Source: Nocardioides zhouii (lineage in GTDB: Bacteria > Actinomycetota > Actinomycetes > Propionibacteriales > Nocardioidaceae). From it: a DNA stretch of 64,000 nucleotides. The stretch lies in contig NZ_SDWV01000010.1 in assembly GCF_004137345.1 (NCBI RefSeq), forward strand, positions 1 through 64,000, given 5' to 3'. Below the pieces are notes generated by a model. It did not search any database. It saw nothing but the letters and a program-made list of their open reading frames with translations, and had not been told where the DNA came from. Within the stretch, counting starts at the first letter, position 1, and the number at the start of each line of letters is the position of its first letter. Positions 28,011 to 36,607 of this stretch are shown piece after piece. The position numbers and the translations under genes are program-made.

Positions 28011-28538
28011 ATGAGCATCACTCCCGACACCAAGGACTGGACCTGGGTGCTCGAGCGCCCGTGCGTGGAGTGCGGCTTCGACCCCGCCGCGCAGGGACTG
28101 GACGACCTGCCGCGGTTGGTCCACGACACCGCGATGACGTGGTCGGAGGTGCTGGCGCGCGGTGACGTCGGCGAGCGGCCTGCGCCGGACGTGTGGTCGC
28201 CCCTGGAGTACGGCTGTCACGTCCGCGACGTGCACGTCCTGTTCGCCCAGCGGCTCCGGCTGATGCTCGACGAGGACGAGCCGACCTTCGCCAACTGGGA
28301 CCAGGACGCCACCGCCGTCAAGAGCGACTACGGGAATCAGGACGCCACGGAGGTGGCGATCGAGCTGATTGAGGCGGCGGGCAGCGTCGCCGGGATCTAC
28401 GCCGCCGTCACCGACGCGACGCGCGGTCGCCGCGGCCTGCGCTCCAACGGCGATGTCTTCTCCGTCGAGTCCCTCGGCAGCTACCACCTGCACGACGTCG
28501 TCCACCACCTCCACGACGTCGGGGCGGGCGATGGGTGA
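28011..28538 (+). CDS. DinB-family (mycothiol-dependent enzyme type) protein
   Basis: A 175-residue protein with the DinB four-helix-bundle pattern: GCHVRDVHVLFAQRL carries the middle histidine and YHLHDVVHHLHDV the C-terminal histidines of the metal site. In actinobacteria many DinB proteins are mycothiol-dependent transferases or isomerases. ATG 28011 is preferred over ATG 28002 because TTGGAT lies 7 nt upstream. The stop overlaps the next gene, a SAM methyltransferase. Confidence 0.8.
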   Translation: MSITPDTKDWTWVLERPCVECGFDPAAQGLDDLPRLVHDTAMTWSEVLARGDVGERPAPDVWSPLEYGCHVRDVHVLFAQRLRLMLDEDEPTFANWDQDATAVKSDYGNQDATEVAIELIEAAGSVAGIYAAVTDATRGRRGLRSNGDVFSVESLGSYHLHDVVHHLHDVGAGDG

Positions 28539-29157
28539 CGCCTCCGACGAGACCGTCCGCGCGTACGACCTCGACGCGGTGGCGTACGCCGGCCGCACGC
28601 AGGTGTCGGACGGCGTCCGCGCCGACCTCGAGGAGCTCGCCGCCGTCCTCGGCGCGGGGGCGCGGGTGCTGGAGATCGGGTCCGGCGGCGGCCGCGACGC
28701 GCTGCTGATGGAGGCGCTCGGGCTGCACGTGCGACGCACCGACATCACACCCGGCTTCGTCACGCTACTGCGGGAGCAGGGACATGCCTGCGACCTGCTC
28801 GACCCGCTCGTCGACGACCTGTCCTCGCCGGACGGCCCGTACGACGGGGTGTGGGCGAACGCCTCCCTGCTGCATGTCCGGCGCGGCGACCTGCCCGTGG
28901 TCCTCCGACGGCTCGCCGGCGTGACGCAGCCCGGCGGCGTGCTCCGGATCTCGGTCAAGGAGGGTGACGGCGACGGCTGGTCGACCCACGGCACCGTCCG
29001 CAACCCGCGCCACTTCACCTACTGGCGGGCAGCCGCGCTCGAGGAGGTCGTCGCCGGTGCCGGGTGGTCGGCCGTGCCTGTCCGGTCCGGACTGGAGGGT
29101 ACGCAGGGGGAGACCTGGCTCGAGCTGTCAGCGGCTCGTGATGAGGTGTCCCGGTGA
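28531..29157 (+). CDS. class I SAM-dependent methyltransferase
   Basis: A 208-residue methyltransferase with motif I VLEIGSGGGRDAL (about residues 42-54), an acidic residue after beta-2 (RTDITPGF) and motif IV-like YDGVWANASLLHV. The substrate is unknown. The ATG lies inside the DinB gene, 8 bp before its stop, and the methyltransferase stop overlaps the GTG of the DUF3046 gene, so four genes (DinB, methyltransferase, DUF3046, MFS) form a coupled run. Confidence 0.88.
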   Translation: MGDASDETVRAYDLDAVAYAGRTQVSDGVRADLEELAAVLGAGARVLEIGSGGGRDALLMEALGLHVRRTDITPGFVTLLREQGHACDLLDPLVDDLSSPDGPYDGVWANASLLHVRRGDLPVVLRRLAGVTQPGGVLRISVKEGDGDGWSTHGTVRNPRHFTYWRAAALEEVVAGAGWSAVPVRSGLEGTQGETWLELSAARDEVSR

Positions 29158-29348
29158 GGCACACGGAGTTCTGGTCGCGGCTCGACCACGCGCTGGGCCT
29201 CGCCTACTCCCGCACGTGGGCCGAGGTCACGGTCGTCCGCGACCTCGACGGGCGTACGACCCGGGAGGCGCTCGACGCCGGCGTCCCGCCGAAGCAGGTC
29301 TGGGCGGCCGTGTGGCGACAGCTCGAGCTCCCGGACACCGAGAGGTGA
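29154..29348 (+). CDS. DUF3046 protein
   Basis: A 64-residue protein beginning MRHTEFWSRLDHALG and containing TTREALDAGVPPKQVWAAV, the DUF3046 pattern. In actinobacteria it is commonly found just upstream of recA; here an MFS gene is placed between them. No function is known. It starts at GTG with GTGA overlap to the methyltransferase and its own stop overlaps the MFS start in the same way. Confidence 0.88.
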   Translation: MRHTEFWSRLDHALGLAYSRTWAEVTVVRDLDGRTTREALDAGVPPKQVWAAVWRQLELPDTER

Positions 29349-30601
29349 GCCACCGGGTCGACGCCGGCCTCGACCTCGAGGCCGTCCAGCGCCACACGGT
29401 CCGCACCCTCGTGGTCTCGCAGGCTGTCGGCGCCGTCGGGGTGACCATCGGCGTCGCGACCGCATCGCTCCTGGCGCGCGACATCTCCGGCAGCGAGACG
29501 ATGGCCGGGCTGGCGCAGACCTTCCAGGTGCTCGGCACTGCCGGGGCGGCGTACGGACTGGCGCGGATGATGCGCCGCCGCGGCCGGCGCGTCGGCCTGG
29601 TCACCGGCTACCTCATGGGTGCGGCCGGTGCCGTGCTCGCCGTGGTGGCCGGCGTCGTCGACTCGATGCTGGTGCTGCTCGCGGGTGCGCTGCTGCTGGG
29701 CGCGACCACCGCGGTCAACAGTGCGTCGCGCTACGCCGCCACCGACCTCGCGACCGAGGAGCACCGTGCGCGGGCGCTCTCGGTGGTCGTGTGGGCCACG
29801 ACGATCGGCGCCGTCGCCGGCCCTAACCTCGTCGGTGTTGGCGGCTCGACCGCCCGGCGGCTCGGGATCCCCGAGCTCACCGGCGGCTTCGCCATCGGCG
29901 CCGTCGTGCTCGTCCTGGCCGCCGGCTGGGTCTGGGTGCGGCTGCGCCCCGACCCGCTGCTCGTGGCGCAGGCGTCGGCCGGTGTGACGCCGACCGAGGG
30001 CGTCGAACCGCGCGGCCGGTCGTGGGGGCGCTTCGTCGAGGTCGTCTGCGACGTGCCGGAGGTCGGCGCTGCCGTCGTCGCGATGGCGTGCGCCCACGCG
30101 GCGATGGTGACCGTGATGATCATGACGCCGCTCCACATGGAGCACGGCGGAGCCCACCTCGAGGTCATCGGGTTCGTCATCTCGATCCACGTGCTCGGCA
30201 TGTTCGCCTTCTCGCCGGTGGTCGGATGGGCCGCGGACCGGTTCGGTCGCTCGAGCGTGCTGGTGACCGGGGGAGTGGTGCTGCTGGTCTCGCTGGCGCT
30301 GTGCGGCCTGTCGCCCGAGGGCTCGTCGTGGCAGATCTTCACGGGCCTCTTCCTGCTGGGGCTGGGCTGGTCGTGCGCGACGGTGGCCGCCTCGACCGTG
30401 ATCGCCGACCGCACACCGATCGACGCGCGCACCGACGTGCAGGGCACCTCGGACATGGCGATGTCGCTGACCGCCGCGGGCGGCGGAGCGCTGGCCGGCG
30501 TGATCGTCGGGAGCGTGGGCTACCCCGCGCTCGCCGCGTTCGCCGCCCTACTGGCCGGCACCGTGGTGGTCGCCGGGCGCGTCACCCGCCGGCACTCCTG
30601 A
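29345..30601 (+). CDS. MFS transporter
   Basis: A 418-residue integral membrane protein with twelve predicted hydrophobic segments, loop 2-3 basic motif RMMRRRGRRVG and the second-half repeat GWAADRFGRSSVLV. No substrate-specific motif is apparent; it resembles the small group of MFS proteins linked to DUF3046 and recA in actinobacteria. It starts at GTG 29345 overlapping the DUF3046 stop. No obvious terminator follows; the recA promoter begins within 35 bp. Confidence 0.88.
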   Translation: MSHRVDAGLDLEAVQRHTVRTLVVSQAVGAVGVTIGVATASLLARDISGSETMAGLAQTFQVLGTAGAAYGLARMMRRRGRRVGLVTGYLMGAAGAVLAVVAGVVDSMLVLLAGALLLGATTAVNSASRYAATDLATEEHRARALSVVVWATTIGAVAGPNLVGVGGSTARRLGIPELTGGFAIGAVVLVLAAGWVWVRLRPDPLLVAQASAGVTPTEGVEPRGRSWGRFVEVVCDVPEVGAAVVAMACAHAAMVTVMIMTPLHMEHGGAHLEVIGFVISIHVLGMFAFSPVVGWAADRFGRSSVLVTGGVVLLVSLALCGLSPEGSSWQIFTGLFLLGLGWSCATVAASTVIADRTPIDARTDVQGTSDMAMSLTAAGGGALAGVIVGSVGYPALAAFAALLAGTVVVAGRVTRRHS

Positions 30602-30635
30602 ACACGCCGCGACACGCCGCGTTCGAACGCCTGCA

Positions 30636-30651
30636 TCGAACACCTGTTCGG
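30636..30651 (+). promoter_or_regulatory. LexA (SOS) box of recA
   Basis: TCGAACACCTGTTCGG contains the actinobacterial SOS operator CGAAC-N4-GTTCG exactly. A TACTGT hexamer at 30654-30659 directly downstream can serve as -10, so LexA bound here would cover the -35 region. A 12-bp palindrome GCGTTCGAACGC lies at 30619-30630. Confidence 0.88.
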
Positions 30652-30785
30652 GCTACTGTGCGTCCACAGGTACGACGCCGGGCGAGGTTCTCCACAGCAT
30701 CAGACGGTCCTGATCAGGGACTGTCAGTGGCTCGCCCTAGCGTCGCAGACGTACCGACACAACGACGAGAGAACGGGACACAGCA

Positions 30786-31838
30786 ATGGCTGGAGCAGAC
30801 CGCGAGAAGGCCCTCGATGCCGCGCTCGCACAGGTGGAGAAGCAGTTCGGCAAGGGTTCGGTCATGCGACTGGGCGACGAGACGCGTGCCCCGCTCGAGG
30901 TGATCCCCACGGGGTCGATCGCCCTCGACGTGGCCCTCGGCCTGGGCGGCCTGCCGCGCGGTCGGGTCGTGGAGATCTACGGTCCGGAGTCCTCCGGAAA
31001 GACGACGGTCGCCCTCCACGCGGTGGCCAGCGCCCAGGCGGCCGGCGGCATCGTCGCCTTCATCGACGCCGAGCACGCGCTCGACCCCGACTACGCCAAG
31101 GCGCTTGGGTGCGACACCGACGCCCTCCTCGTCTCGCAGCCCGACTCGGGGGAGCAGGCGCTCGAGATCGCCGACATGCTGATCCGCTCCGGCGCCCTGT
31201 CGCTGATCGTCATCGACTCCGTCGCGGCGCTGGTGCCCCGTGCCGAGATCGAGGGCGAGATGGGCGACAGCCACGTCGGCCTCCAGGCCCGGCTGATGAG
31301 CCAGGCGCTCCGCAAGATGACCGGTGCGCTCAACAACTCCGGCACGACCGCCATCTTCATCAACCAGCTGCGCGAGAAGATCGGCGTGATGTTCGGCTCG
31401 CCCGAGACGACGACCGGTGGTCGTGCGCTGAAGTTCTACTCCTCGGTGCGCCTCGACGTGCGTCGCATCGAGACGCTCAAGGACGGCACCGACATGGTCG
31501 GTAACCGCACCCGCGTCAAGGTCGTGAAGAACAAGGTCGCCCCGCCGTTCAAGCAGGCCGAGTTCGACATCATGTACGGCAAGGGCATCAGCCGCGAGGG
31601 CGGCCTGATCGACGTCGGCGTCGAGGCGGGCATCATTCGCAAGGCCGGCGCCTGGTACACCTACGAGGGCGACCAGCTCGGCCAGGGCAAGGAGAACTCG
31701 CGCACCTTCCTCAAGGACAACCCCGACCTCGCCAACGAGATCGAGAAGCTGATCCTGGAGAAGCTGGGCGTCACTCCGGCCGTCGACAAGCCCGCCGACG
31801 ACCTGAGCGACGAGCCCATCGGGGTCAACGACTTCTGA
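30786..31838 (+). CDS. recA: recombinase RecA
   Basis: A 350-residue RecA. Walker A GPESSGKT is at about 63-70, Walker B region [24 protein letters not shown] in the core contains VIDSVAAL, and loop 2 follows [22 protein letters not shown]. No intein is present. It catalyses strand exchange and LexA self-cleavage. An SOS box lies about 140 bp upstream. recX follows with a 1-bp overlap (TGATG). Confidence 0.99.
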   Translation: MAGADREKALDAALAQVEKQFGKGSVMRLGDETRAPLEVIPTGSIALDVALGLGGLPRGRVVEIYGPESSGKTTVALHAVASAQAAGGIVAFIDAEHALDPDYAKALGCDTDALLVSQPDSGEQALEIADMLIRSGALSLIVIDSVAALVPRAEIEGEMGDSHVGLQARLMSQALRKMTGALNNSGTTAIFINQLREKIGVMFGSPETTTGGRALKFYSSVRLDVRRIETLKDGTDMVGNRTRVKVVKNKVAPPFKQAEFDIMYGKGISREGGLIDVGVEAGIIRKAGAWYTYEGDQLGQGKENSRTFLKDNPDLANEIEKLILEKLGVTPAVDKPADDLSDEPIGVNDF

Positions 31839-32563
31839 TGTCGGAGTCACGGCCTGCCCCTGACTGGGCCGGTGACGTCAGCCTCGGCGTGAAGGCGTGG
31901 GTGGGGGAGTCCCCACCCACGCCCTCCGAGGAGCGGCCGTTCGGCGAGCGTCGCAGCAAGGGGCGCGGTCGCAAGGGTGGTCGCGGTCGCACCAAGACCT
32001 GGGCCGAGCGCGAGGCGGCCCGGGCGGCGGCCGCGCAGGCCCGTACGGCCGAGGTGCAGGCCGACCCCGAGGGCGTGGGCCGCACGATCCTGCTCGACTC
32101 GCTGACCGGTCAAGCGCGCACCCGCAAGGAGCTCGCCGACAAGCTGGCCCAGCGCGACGTGCCCGACGAGGTCGCCGCCGAGCTGCTCGACCGGTTCACC
32201 GAGGTCGGCCTGATCGACGACTCGGCCTATGCCCGGCAGTGGGTGGAGAGCCGACACCGCAGTCGCGGGCTCGCGCCGCGGGCGCTCGCGCAGGAGCTGC
32301 GTCGCAAGGGTGTGGGCGACGAGGAGGCCAAGGAGGCCCTCGAGCAGATCGACGAGGACGACCAGCGCTCGGCAGCCCGCGCGCTCGTCGACAAGAAGCT
32401 CCGCTCGATGGCCGGCCTCGACCGGCAGGTCGCCACGCGGCGGCTCGCCGGGCTGCTGGCCCGCAAGGGCTACGGCGCCGGCCTGGCGTTCTCGGTGGTC
32501 CGGGAGGCGCTCGCGGAGCTCGACGACGGCGACGACGACCTCGAGCCACCGCTCGAGTTCTGA
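31838..32563 (+). CDS. recX: recombination regulator RecX
   Basis: A 241-residue RecX, an inhibitor of RecA filaments. The three-helix repeats lie in about residues 85-230 (RTRKELADKLAQRDVPDEVA, LIDDSAYARQWVESRHRSRG, RLAGLLARKGYG). The first about 75 residues are a basic, Arg/Lys/Gly-rich extension that is probably disordered. Overlap with recA by 1 bp indicates one transcript. Confidence 0.95.
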   Translation: MSESRPAPDWAGDVSLGVKAWVGESPPTPSEERPFGERRSKGRGRKGGRGRTKTWAEREAARAAAAQARTAEVQADPEGVGRTILLDSLTGQARTRKELADKLAQRDVPDEVAAELLDRFTEVGLIDDSAYARQWVESRHRSRGLAPRALAQELRRKGVGDEEAKEALEQIDEDDQRSAARALVDKKLRSMAGLDRQVATRRLAGLLARKGYGAGLAFSVVREALAELDDGDDDLEPPLEF

Positions 32564-32607
32564 CCACCCCCTTCCGTGGCGCGACCCGCCTCTGCTGGGA
32601 TGAGTAC

Positions 32608-33096
32608 GTGACCCACGAGCGCGAAATCCTGACCTACGAGCTGTTCGGCACCGCCACCCGGGAGCTGGCACAGGAGGTGGCCGACTCGGGCTTCGAGCCC
32701 GACATGATCCTCGCCATCGCCCGCGGCGGCCTCGCGCTGGGCATGGGCCTCGGCTACGCCCTGGGCGTGAAGAACCTGTCGGTCATCAACGTCGAGTTCT
32801 ACACCGGCGTCGACCAGCGGCTCGAGGTGCCGATCATGCTGCCGCCGACGCCGGCGCGGGTCGACCTCTCCGGTCTCAAGGTCCTCATCGCCGACGACGT
32901 GGCCGACACCGGCCGCACGCTCGAGCTCGTGCACGAGTTCTGCGAGGGGCACGTGGCGGAGGCCCGCACCGTGGTGATCTACGAGAAGCCGCAGTCCGTG
33001 ATCACCCCCGACTACTCCTGGCGGTCGACCGAGCAGTGGATCGACTTCCCCTGGTCGGTGCTGCCGCCCGTCGTGCCGGGCGCCCTCGCCCACTGA
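32608..33096 (+). CDS. phosphoribosyltransferase-family protein
   Basis: A 162-residue type I phosphoribosyltransferase with the PRPP-binding motif VLIADDVADTGRTLEL (about 92-107) and the early ILAIARGGLALGMGLG. It resembles the XGPRT/HGPRT-like proteins found near recX in actinobacteria; the base is unknown. The GTG at 32608 is 45 bp after recX and 6 nt after TGGGAT. Confidence 0.85.
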   Translation: MTHEREILTYELFGTATRELAQEVADSGFEPDMILAIARGGLALGMGLGYALGVKNLSVINVEFYTGVDQRLEVPIMLPPTPARVDLSGLKVLIADDVADTGRTLELVHEFCEGHVAEARTVVIYEKPQSVITPDYSWRSTEQWIDFPWSVLPPVVPGALAH

Positions 33097-33108
33097 GGTC
33101 GGGCGACG

Positions 33109-33816
33109 GTGGAGCCCGAACGGGTCGTCGTACGGCATGGCGGACGCGAGCACGCCGGGGTCGTCGCACCCGGTGAGTCGTGGTCCGCGGCCGCTCACCG
33201 GGCGGCCGCCTCGATCCCGGGCCGACTGACCGTCGACGACCTGTCGGGTCCGGTCAAGCGCTTCGCCATCGACAGCGACCAGCGGATCGACCTGCGCGCC
33301 ATGACGCGCGGCGACCTTCCCGCATTGACGCGGTGGCTCGGGGAGCCGCACGTGCGCCGGTGGTGGAACTCGGACGGTGAGCCGACGAGGGAGCGGGTCG
33401 AGAGGACGTACGGGCCGCGTGTCGACGGGACGACCCCGACCCGGATGTGGGTCGTCGACGTCAACGGCCGGTCGGTCGGCTTCGTGCAGGACTACCGGAT
33501 CGGCGACTACCCGGACTTCGCCCTGCTGGCGCCGGACCCGGATGCGGTGGGGCTGGACTACGCGATCGGCGAGCCCGGGTGGGTGGGACGCCAGCTCGGT
33601 GCCCGCGTGCTGTGGGCATGGGCGGTCCGGGCACGGCAGCGCTTCCCGGACGTCACGGCGTGCTTCGCTGCGCCCGACCACCGCAACCAGGCGTCACTGC
33701 GCGTCCTCGCCAAGGCCGGCTTCGAACAGGGGACGTGGTTCGACGAGCCGCAGCGCGACGGGACGACAGCGACCGTGATCGGGTGCACGCTCGACGTACG
33801 ACGCGTGCTCGGCTGA
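33109..33816 (+). CDS. GNAT-family N-acetyltransferase, AAC(6')-like, with N-terminal extension
   Basis: A 235-residue protein. Residues about 55-235 form an acetyltransferase of the AAC(6')-Ib-like group: RAMTRGDLPALTRWLGEPHVRRWW, VGFVQDYRIGDYP, GLDYAIGEPGWVGRQLGARVLW and NQASLRVLAKAGFEQ. About 55 N-terminal residues precede the domain and have no recognised motif. The substrate may be an aminoglycoside or a natural metabolite; this cannot be decided. The GTG start has GAGGTC upstream; it follows the phosphoribosyltransferase by 12 bp. Confidence 0.8.
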   Translation: MEPERVVVRHGGREHAGVVAPGESWSAAAHRAAASIPGRLTVDDLSGPVKRFAIDSDQRIDLRAMTRGDLPALTRWLGEPHVRRWWNSDGEPTRERVERTYGPRVDGTTPTRMWVVDVNGRSVGFVQDYRIGDYPDFALLAPDPDAVGLDYAIGEPGWVGRQLGARVLWAWAVRARQRFPDVTACFAAPDHRNQASLRVLAKAGFEQGTWFDEPQRDGTTATVIGCTLDVRRVLG

Positions 33817-33850
33817 GCCCGGACAGAGGCCCCTGCGCCATGATGGGCCC

Positions 33851-34705
33851 ATGACGACCTCCGCGATCGCCGAAGCCCTGCGCCTGCACCCCGGACCGGT
33901 CGACCTGGCCTCCATCGAGACCGACGCAGCGCCGGGTTTCGACGGCAAGAAGGCCGACGGCCAGACCGCACTGGCTGACCTGGGGTCCGAGCTGTCCGAC
34001 CTGCAGGAGCGGCTGTGGGCCGAGCGCACCGCCGGCAGCGAGCGTCGTGTGCTGGTCGTCCTGCAGGGCATGGACACCAGTGGCAAGGGCGGCGTACTGC
34101 GCCACACCATCGGTCTCGTCGACCCTCAGGGCGTGCGAATCACCAGCTTCAAGGCACCGACCGACGAGGAGCGCGCCCACGACTTCCTGTGGCGGATCGA
34201 GAAGGGCCTTCCGCCGGCCGGCTACATCGGCGTCTTCGACCGCTCGCACTACGAAGACGTCCTGATCGCCAGGGTGCGCGGCTTCGCCGAGCCCGACGAG
34301 ATCGAGCGCCGCTACGGCGCGATCAACGAGTTCGAGGCACGCCTCGTCGACGAGGGTGTCTCGATCATCAAGTGCATGCTCCACATCAGTGCCGACGAGC
34401 AGAAGGCCCGGCTCGCGGAGCGGCTCGCCAATCCGGACAAGCACTGGAAGTACAACCCCTGCGACATCGACGAGCGCGCGTTCTGGCCCGCCTACCGCGA
34501 GGCGTACGAGACCGCTCTCGAGCGCACGAGCACGCAGATCGCCCCGTGGCACGTCGTGCCGTCGGACAAGAAGTGGTTCCGCAACCTCGCCGTCGGACAG
34601 CTGCTCCTCGACACCCTTCGCGGACTCGACCTGCAGTGGCCGGCCGCCGACTTCGACGTCGAGGCCGAGACCGCCCGGTTGATCGGGGAGGCACCCGTCC
34701 AGTGA
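33851..34705 (+). CDS. polyphosphate kinase 2 family protein
   Basis: A 284-residue PPK2-type kinase with Walker A GMDTSGKGG (73-81), Walker B-like FDRSHYED (129-136) and the lid KHWKYNPCDIDERAFW. PPK2 enzymes transfer phosphate between polyphosphate and nucleotides; the short single-domain form usually phosphorylates nucleoside mono- or diphosphates. The stop overlaps the HipA-like gene (GTGA). The ATG lies 6 nt after CATGAT, so a leaderless start is possible. Confidence 0.9.
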   Translation: MTTSAIAEALRLHPGPVDLASIETDAAPGFDGKKADGQTALADLGSELSDLQERLWAERTAGSERRVLVVLQGMDTSGKGGVLRHTIGLVDPQGVRITSFKAPTDEERAHDFLWRIEKGLPPAGYIGVFDRSHYEDVLIARVRGFAEPDEIERRYGAINEFEARLVDEGVSIIKCMLHISADEQKARLAERLANPDKHWKYNPCDIDERAFWPAYREAYETALERTSTQIAPWHVVPSDKKWFRNLAVGQLLLDTLRGLDLQWPAADFDVEAETARLIGEAPVQ

Positions 34706-35493
34706 CCGCCAGCCCACTCCCCGCCGTCACTGTCACGCGTTACGTCACCCCGCTGCGCGAGGGCGGCAGCCTGCCCGGCGTCGTCGAGGGCGACGACCTC
34801 GGGACGTACGTCTGCAAGTTCCGCGGTGCCGGTCAGGGCGCGAAGGTGCTGGTCGCCGAGGTCGTCGTCAGCGGCCTCGCCACCCGCCTCGGTCTGCGCA
34901 CGCCGCGCCTCGTGGAGCTCGACCTCGACCCCGAGCTGGCGAGGTACGAGGCCGACGAGGAGGTGCAGGACCTGCTCAACGCCAGCGTCGGCGCCAACCT
35001 CGGAATCGACTTCCTGCCGGGATCGTTCGGGGTCGACGGCCAGATCAGCGTCGCGGACGACGAGGGCGCGCGGGTGCTCTGGCTCGATGCCTTCACGGCC
35101 AACGTCGACCGCTCGTGGCGCAACCCCAACCTGCTGCTGTGGCACGGCGACCTCTGGGTCATCGACCACGGTGCCTCGCTCTACTTCCACCACGGCTGGC
35201 GCTCCGGCGTGACCGATCCGGCGAAGTTCGCGGACCAGCCGTGGGATGTCTCCGGCCACGTCTTCGAGACCTGCGCCGGCCGGGCCCGCGAGCTCGACGG
35301 GGAGATCGCCGCCGGGCTCGACCGCGCGGCCTTCGAGGAGATCCTCGCCGCGGTGCCCGACGTCTGGCTCGAGCCGGTGCCGGGCGCGGCAGAGTCCGGT
35401 GACCTGGGGCCCGACGCCCTGCGGTCGGCGTACGTCGACTTCCTCGTCGCGCGGCTCGGCACCCGCCAGTGGCTGCCGGAGGCCCCGTCGTGA
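34702..35493 (+). CDS. HipA-like kinase family protein (HipA_2 type)
   Basis: A 263-residue protein related to the kinase part of HipA: YVCKFRGAGQGAKVLVAEVVV carries the putative ATP-binding lysine, LWLDAFTANVDRSWRNPNLL the catalytic H/N-x-D-like segment (here AFTANVDRSWRNPN), and LWVIDHGASLYFHH the metal-binding DHG. It lacks the N-terminal HipA domain and has no HipB-like antitoxin upstream; instead it is paired by a GTGA overlap with a DUF3037 gene, a combination I recognise as recurrent. Substrate and role are unknown. Confidence 0.85.
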   Translation: MTASPLPAVTVTRYVTPLREGGSLPGVVEGDDLGTYVCKFRGAGQGAKVLVAEVVVSGLATRLGLRTPRLVELDLDPELARYEADEEVQDLLNASVGANLGIDFLPGSFGVDGQISVADDEGARVLWLDAFTANVDRSWRNPNLLLWHGDLWVIDHGASLYFHHGWRSGVTDPAKFADQPWDVSGHVFETCAGRARELDGEIAAGLDRAAFEEILAAVPDVWLEPVPGAAESGDLGPDALRSAYVDFLVARLGTRQWLPEAPS

Positions 35494-35873
35494 GCACCCG
35501 CCTCGCCTACCAGTACGTCGTGCTCCGCTGCGTGCCTCGACCGGACCGCGAGGAGTTCCTCAACGTCGGCGTCGTCCTGCACTGCCAGGCCGCCGACTAC
35601 CTCGACGTCGTGTGCCACGTCGACGCCGAGCGACTGCACGCGCTGCACTCGGGGATCGACGTCGACCAGGTGCGCGAGGCGCTGTCCTTCGTCGAGCTCG
35701 TGTGCCGCGGTGACGAGCGCGCCGGCGAGGCCGCCCGTCAGTCGCTCGGGCAGCGGTTCGGCTTCCTCAAGGCACCACGCAGCACCGTCCTCCAGCCCGG
35801 CCCGGTGCACGGCGGCGTCACCCACGACCCGGCCCGCCAGCTCGAGCACCTGCGCGAGCGCCTGGTGGGCTGA
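35490..35873 (+). CDS. DUF3037 protein
   Basis: A 127-residue protein beginning MSTRLAYQYVVLRCVPRPDREEFLNVG; the pattern YQY.VLR.VP....EEF.NVGV is DUF3037. No function is known. It starts at GTG 35490, overlapping the HipA-like kinase by 4 bp, so the two are translationally coupled and probably act together, for instance as kinase and substrate or regulator (inference). Confidence 0.85.
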   Translation: MSTRLAYQYVVLRCVPRPDREEFLNVGVVLHCQAADYLDVVCHVDAERLHALHSGIDVDQVREALSFVELVCRGDERAGEAARQSLGQRFGFLKAPRSTVLQPGPVHGGVTHDPARQLEHLRERLVG

Positions 35874-35884
35874 GGCCACCCGCG

Positions 35885-36607
35885 ATGACGTACGTCGGCG
35901 CCGTCCGCGCGGCACTGGCCGGTGCCGGCGACCCGGTGCGCGCCGCCCAGCAGCAGGCGTACATGAAGTCCGACCTGCCCTACGCCGGGCTCACAGCTCC
36001 CGAGCTGAAGGCGCTGCTTACGCCCCTGCTCGCGGAGCACCGCTTCATCGACCGCGCCCAGTGGGAGTCGGCGGCGCTGGAGCTGTTCGAGGACGCCGCC
36101 CACCGGGAGGAGTGGTACGCCGCGGTCGCCCTCCTTCGCCACCACGCCCACTGCCAGTGGGTCGACCCCGACCTGCTGCCGCTGCTGGAGCAGCTGGTGC
36201 GGATTGCCGCCTGGTGGGACGTCGTCGACGAGGTCGCGTCGCACCTGGTCGGTCAGGTGCTGCTCGACCACCGGGTCGAGGTCACGCCGGTGATGGACGC
36301 GTGGTCCCTCGTCGACGACAGCCTCTGGGTGCGGCGTACGGCGATGCTGTCCCAGCTCCGGCACGCGGAACAGACCGACACCGACCTGCTCGAGCGGGTG
36401 CTGGTCGCCAACCTCGACGACACGGCGTACGGCAAGGACTTCTTCGTCCGCAAGGCGCTCGGCTGGGCGCTGCGCCAGCACGCAAGGACGGATCCGGCGT
36501 GGGTCCGGACCTTCGTCGGGACCCACGCCGACCGGTTGAGCGGGTTGTCACGCCGCGAGGCGCTGAAGCATCAAACAGGAACCAGCTCCACCGCGCCGAC
36601 GGCGTAG
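35885..36607 (+). CDS. AlkD-like DNA alkylation repair protein
   Basis: A 240-residue HEAT-repeat protein with the AlkD pattern MKSDLPYAGLTAPELK near the start, AAWWDVVDEVASHLVG with the catalytic WW-D-VD region, and FFVRKALGWALRQHART. AlkD removes N3/N7-alkylated purines. The gene follows DUF3037 by 11 bp. Its last 37 bp overlap the convergent CbiX-like gene on the other strand. Confidence 0.88.
   Translation: MTYVGAVRAALAGAGDPVRAAQQQAYMKSDLPYAGLTAPELKALLTPLLAEHRFIDRAQWESAALELFEDAAHREEWYAAVALLRHHAHCQWVDPDLLPLLEQLVRIAAWWDVVDEVASHLVGQVLLDHRVEVTPVMDAWSLVDDSLWVRRTAMLSQLRHAEQTDTDLLERVLVANLDDTAYGKDFFVRKALGWALRQHARTDPAWVRTFVGTHADRLSGLSRREALKHQTGTSSTAPTA

Noticed and set aside
29204-30190. Antisense frame inside the MFS gene
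   Set aside because: Shadow of a membrane-protein gene; composition rich in His/Arg/Asp as expected from reversed codons.
34702-35493. Classical HipBA toxin-antitoxin system
   Set aside because: No HipB-like helix-turn-helix gene is adjacent, and the kinase lacks the HipA N-terminal domain.
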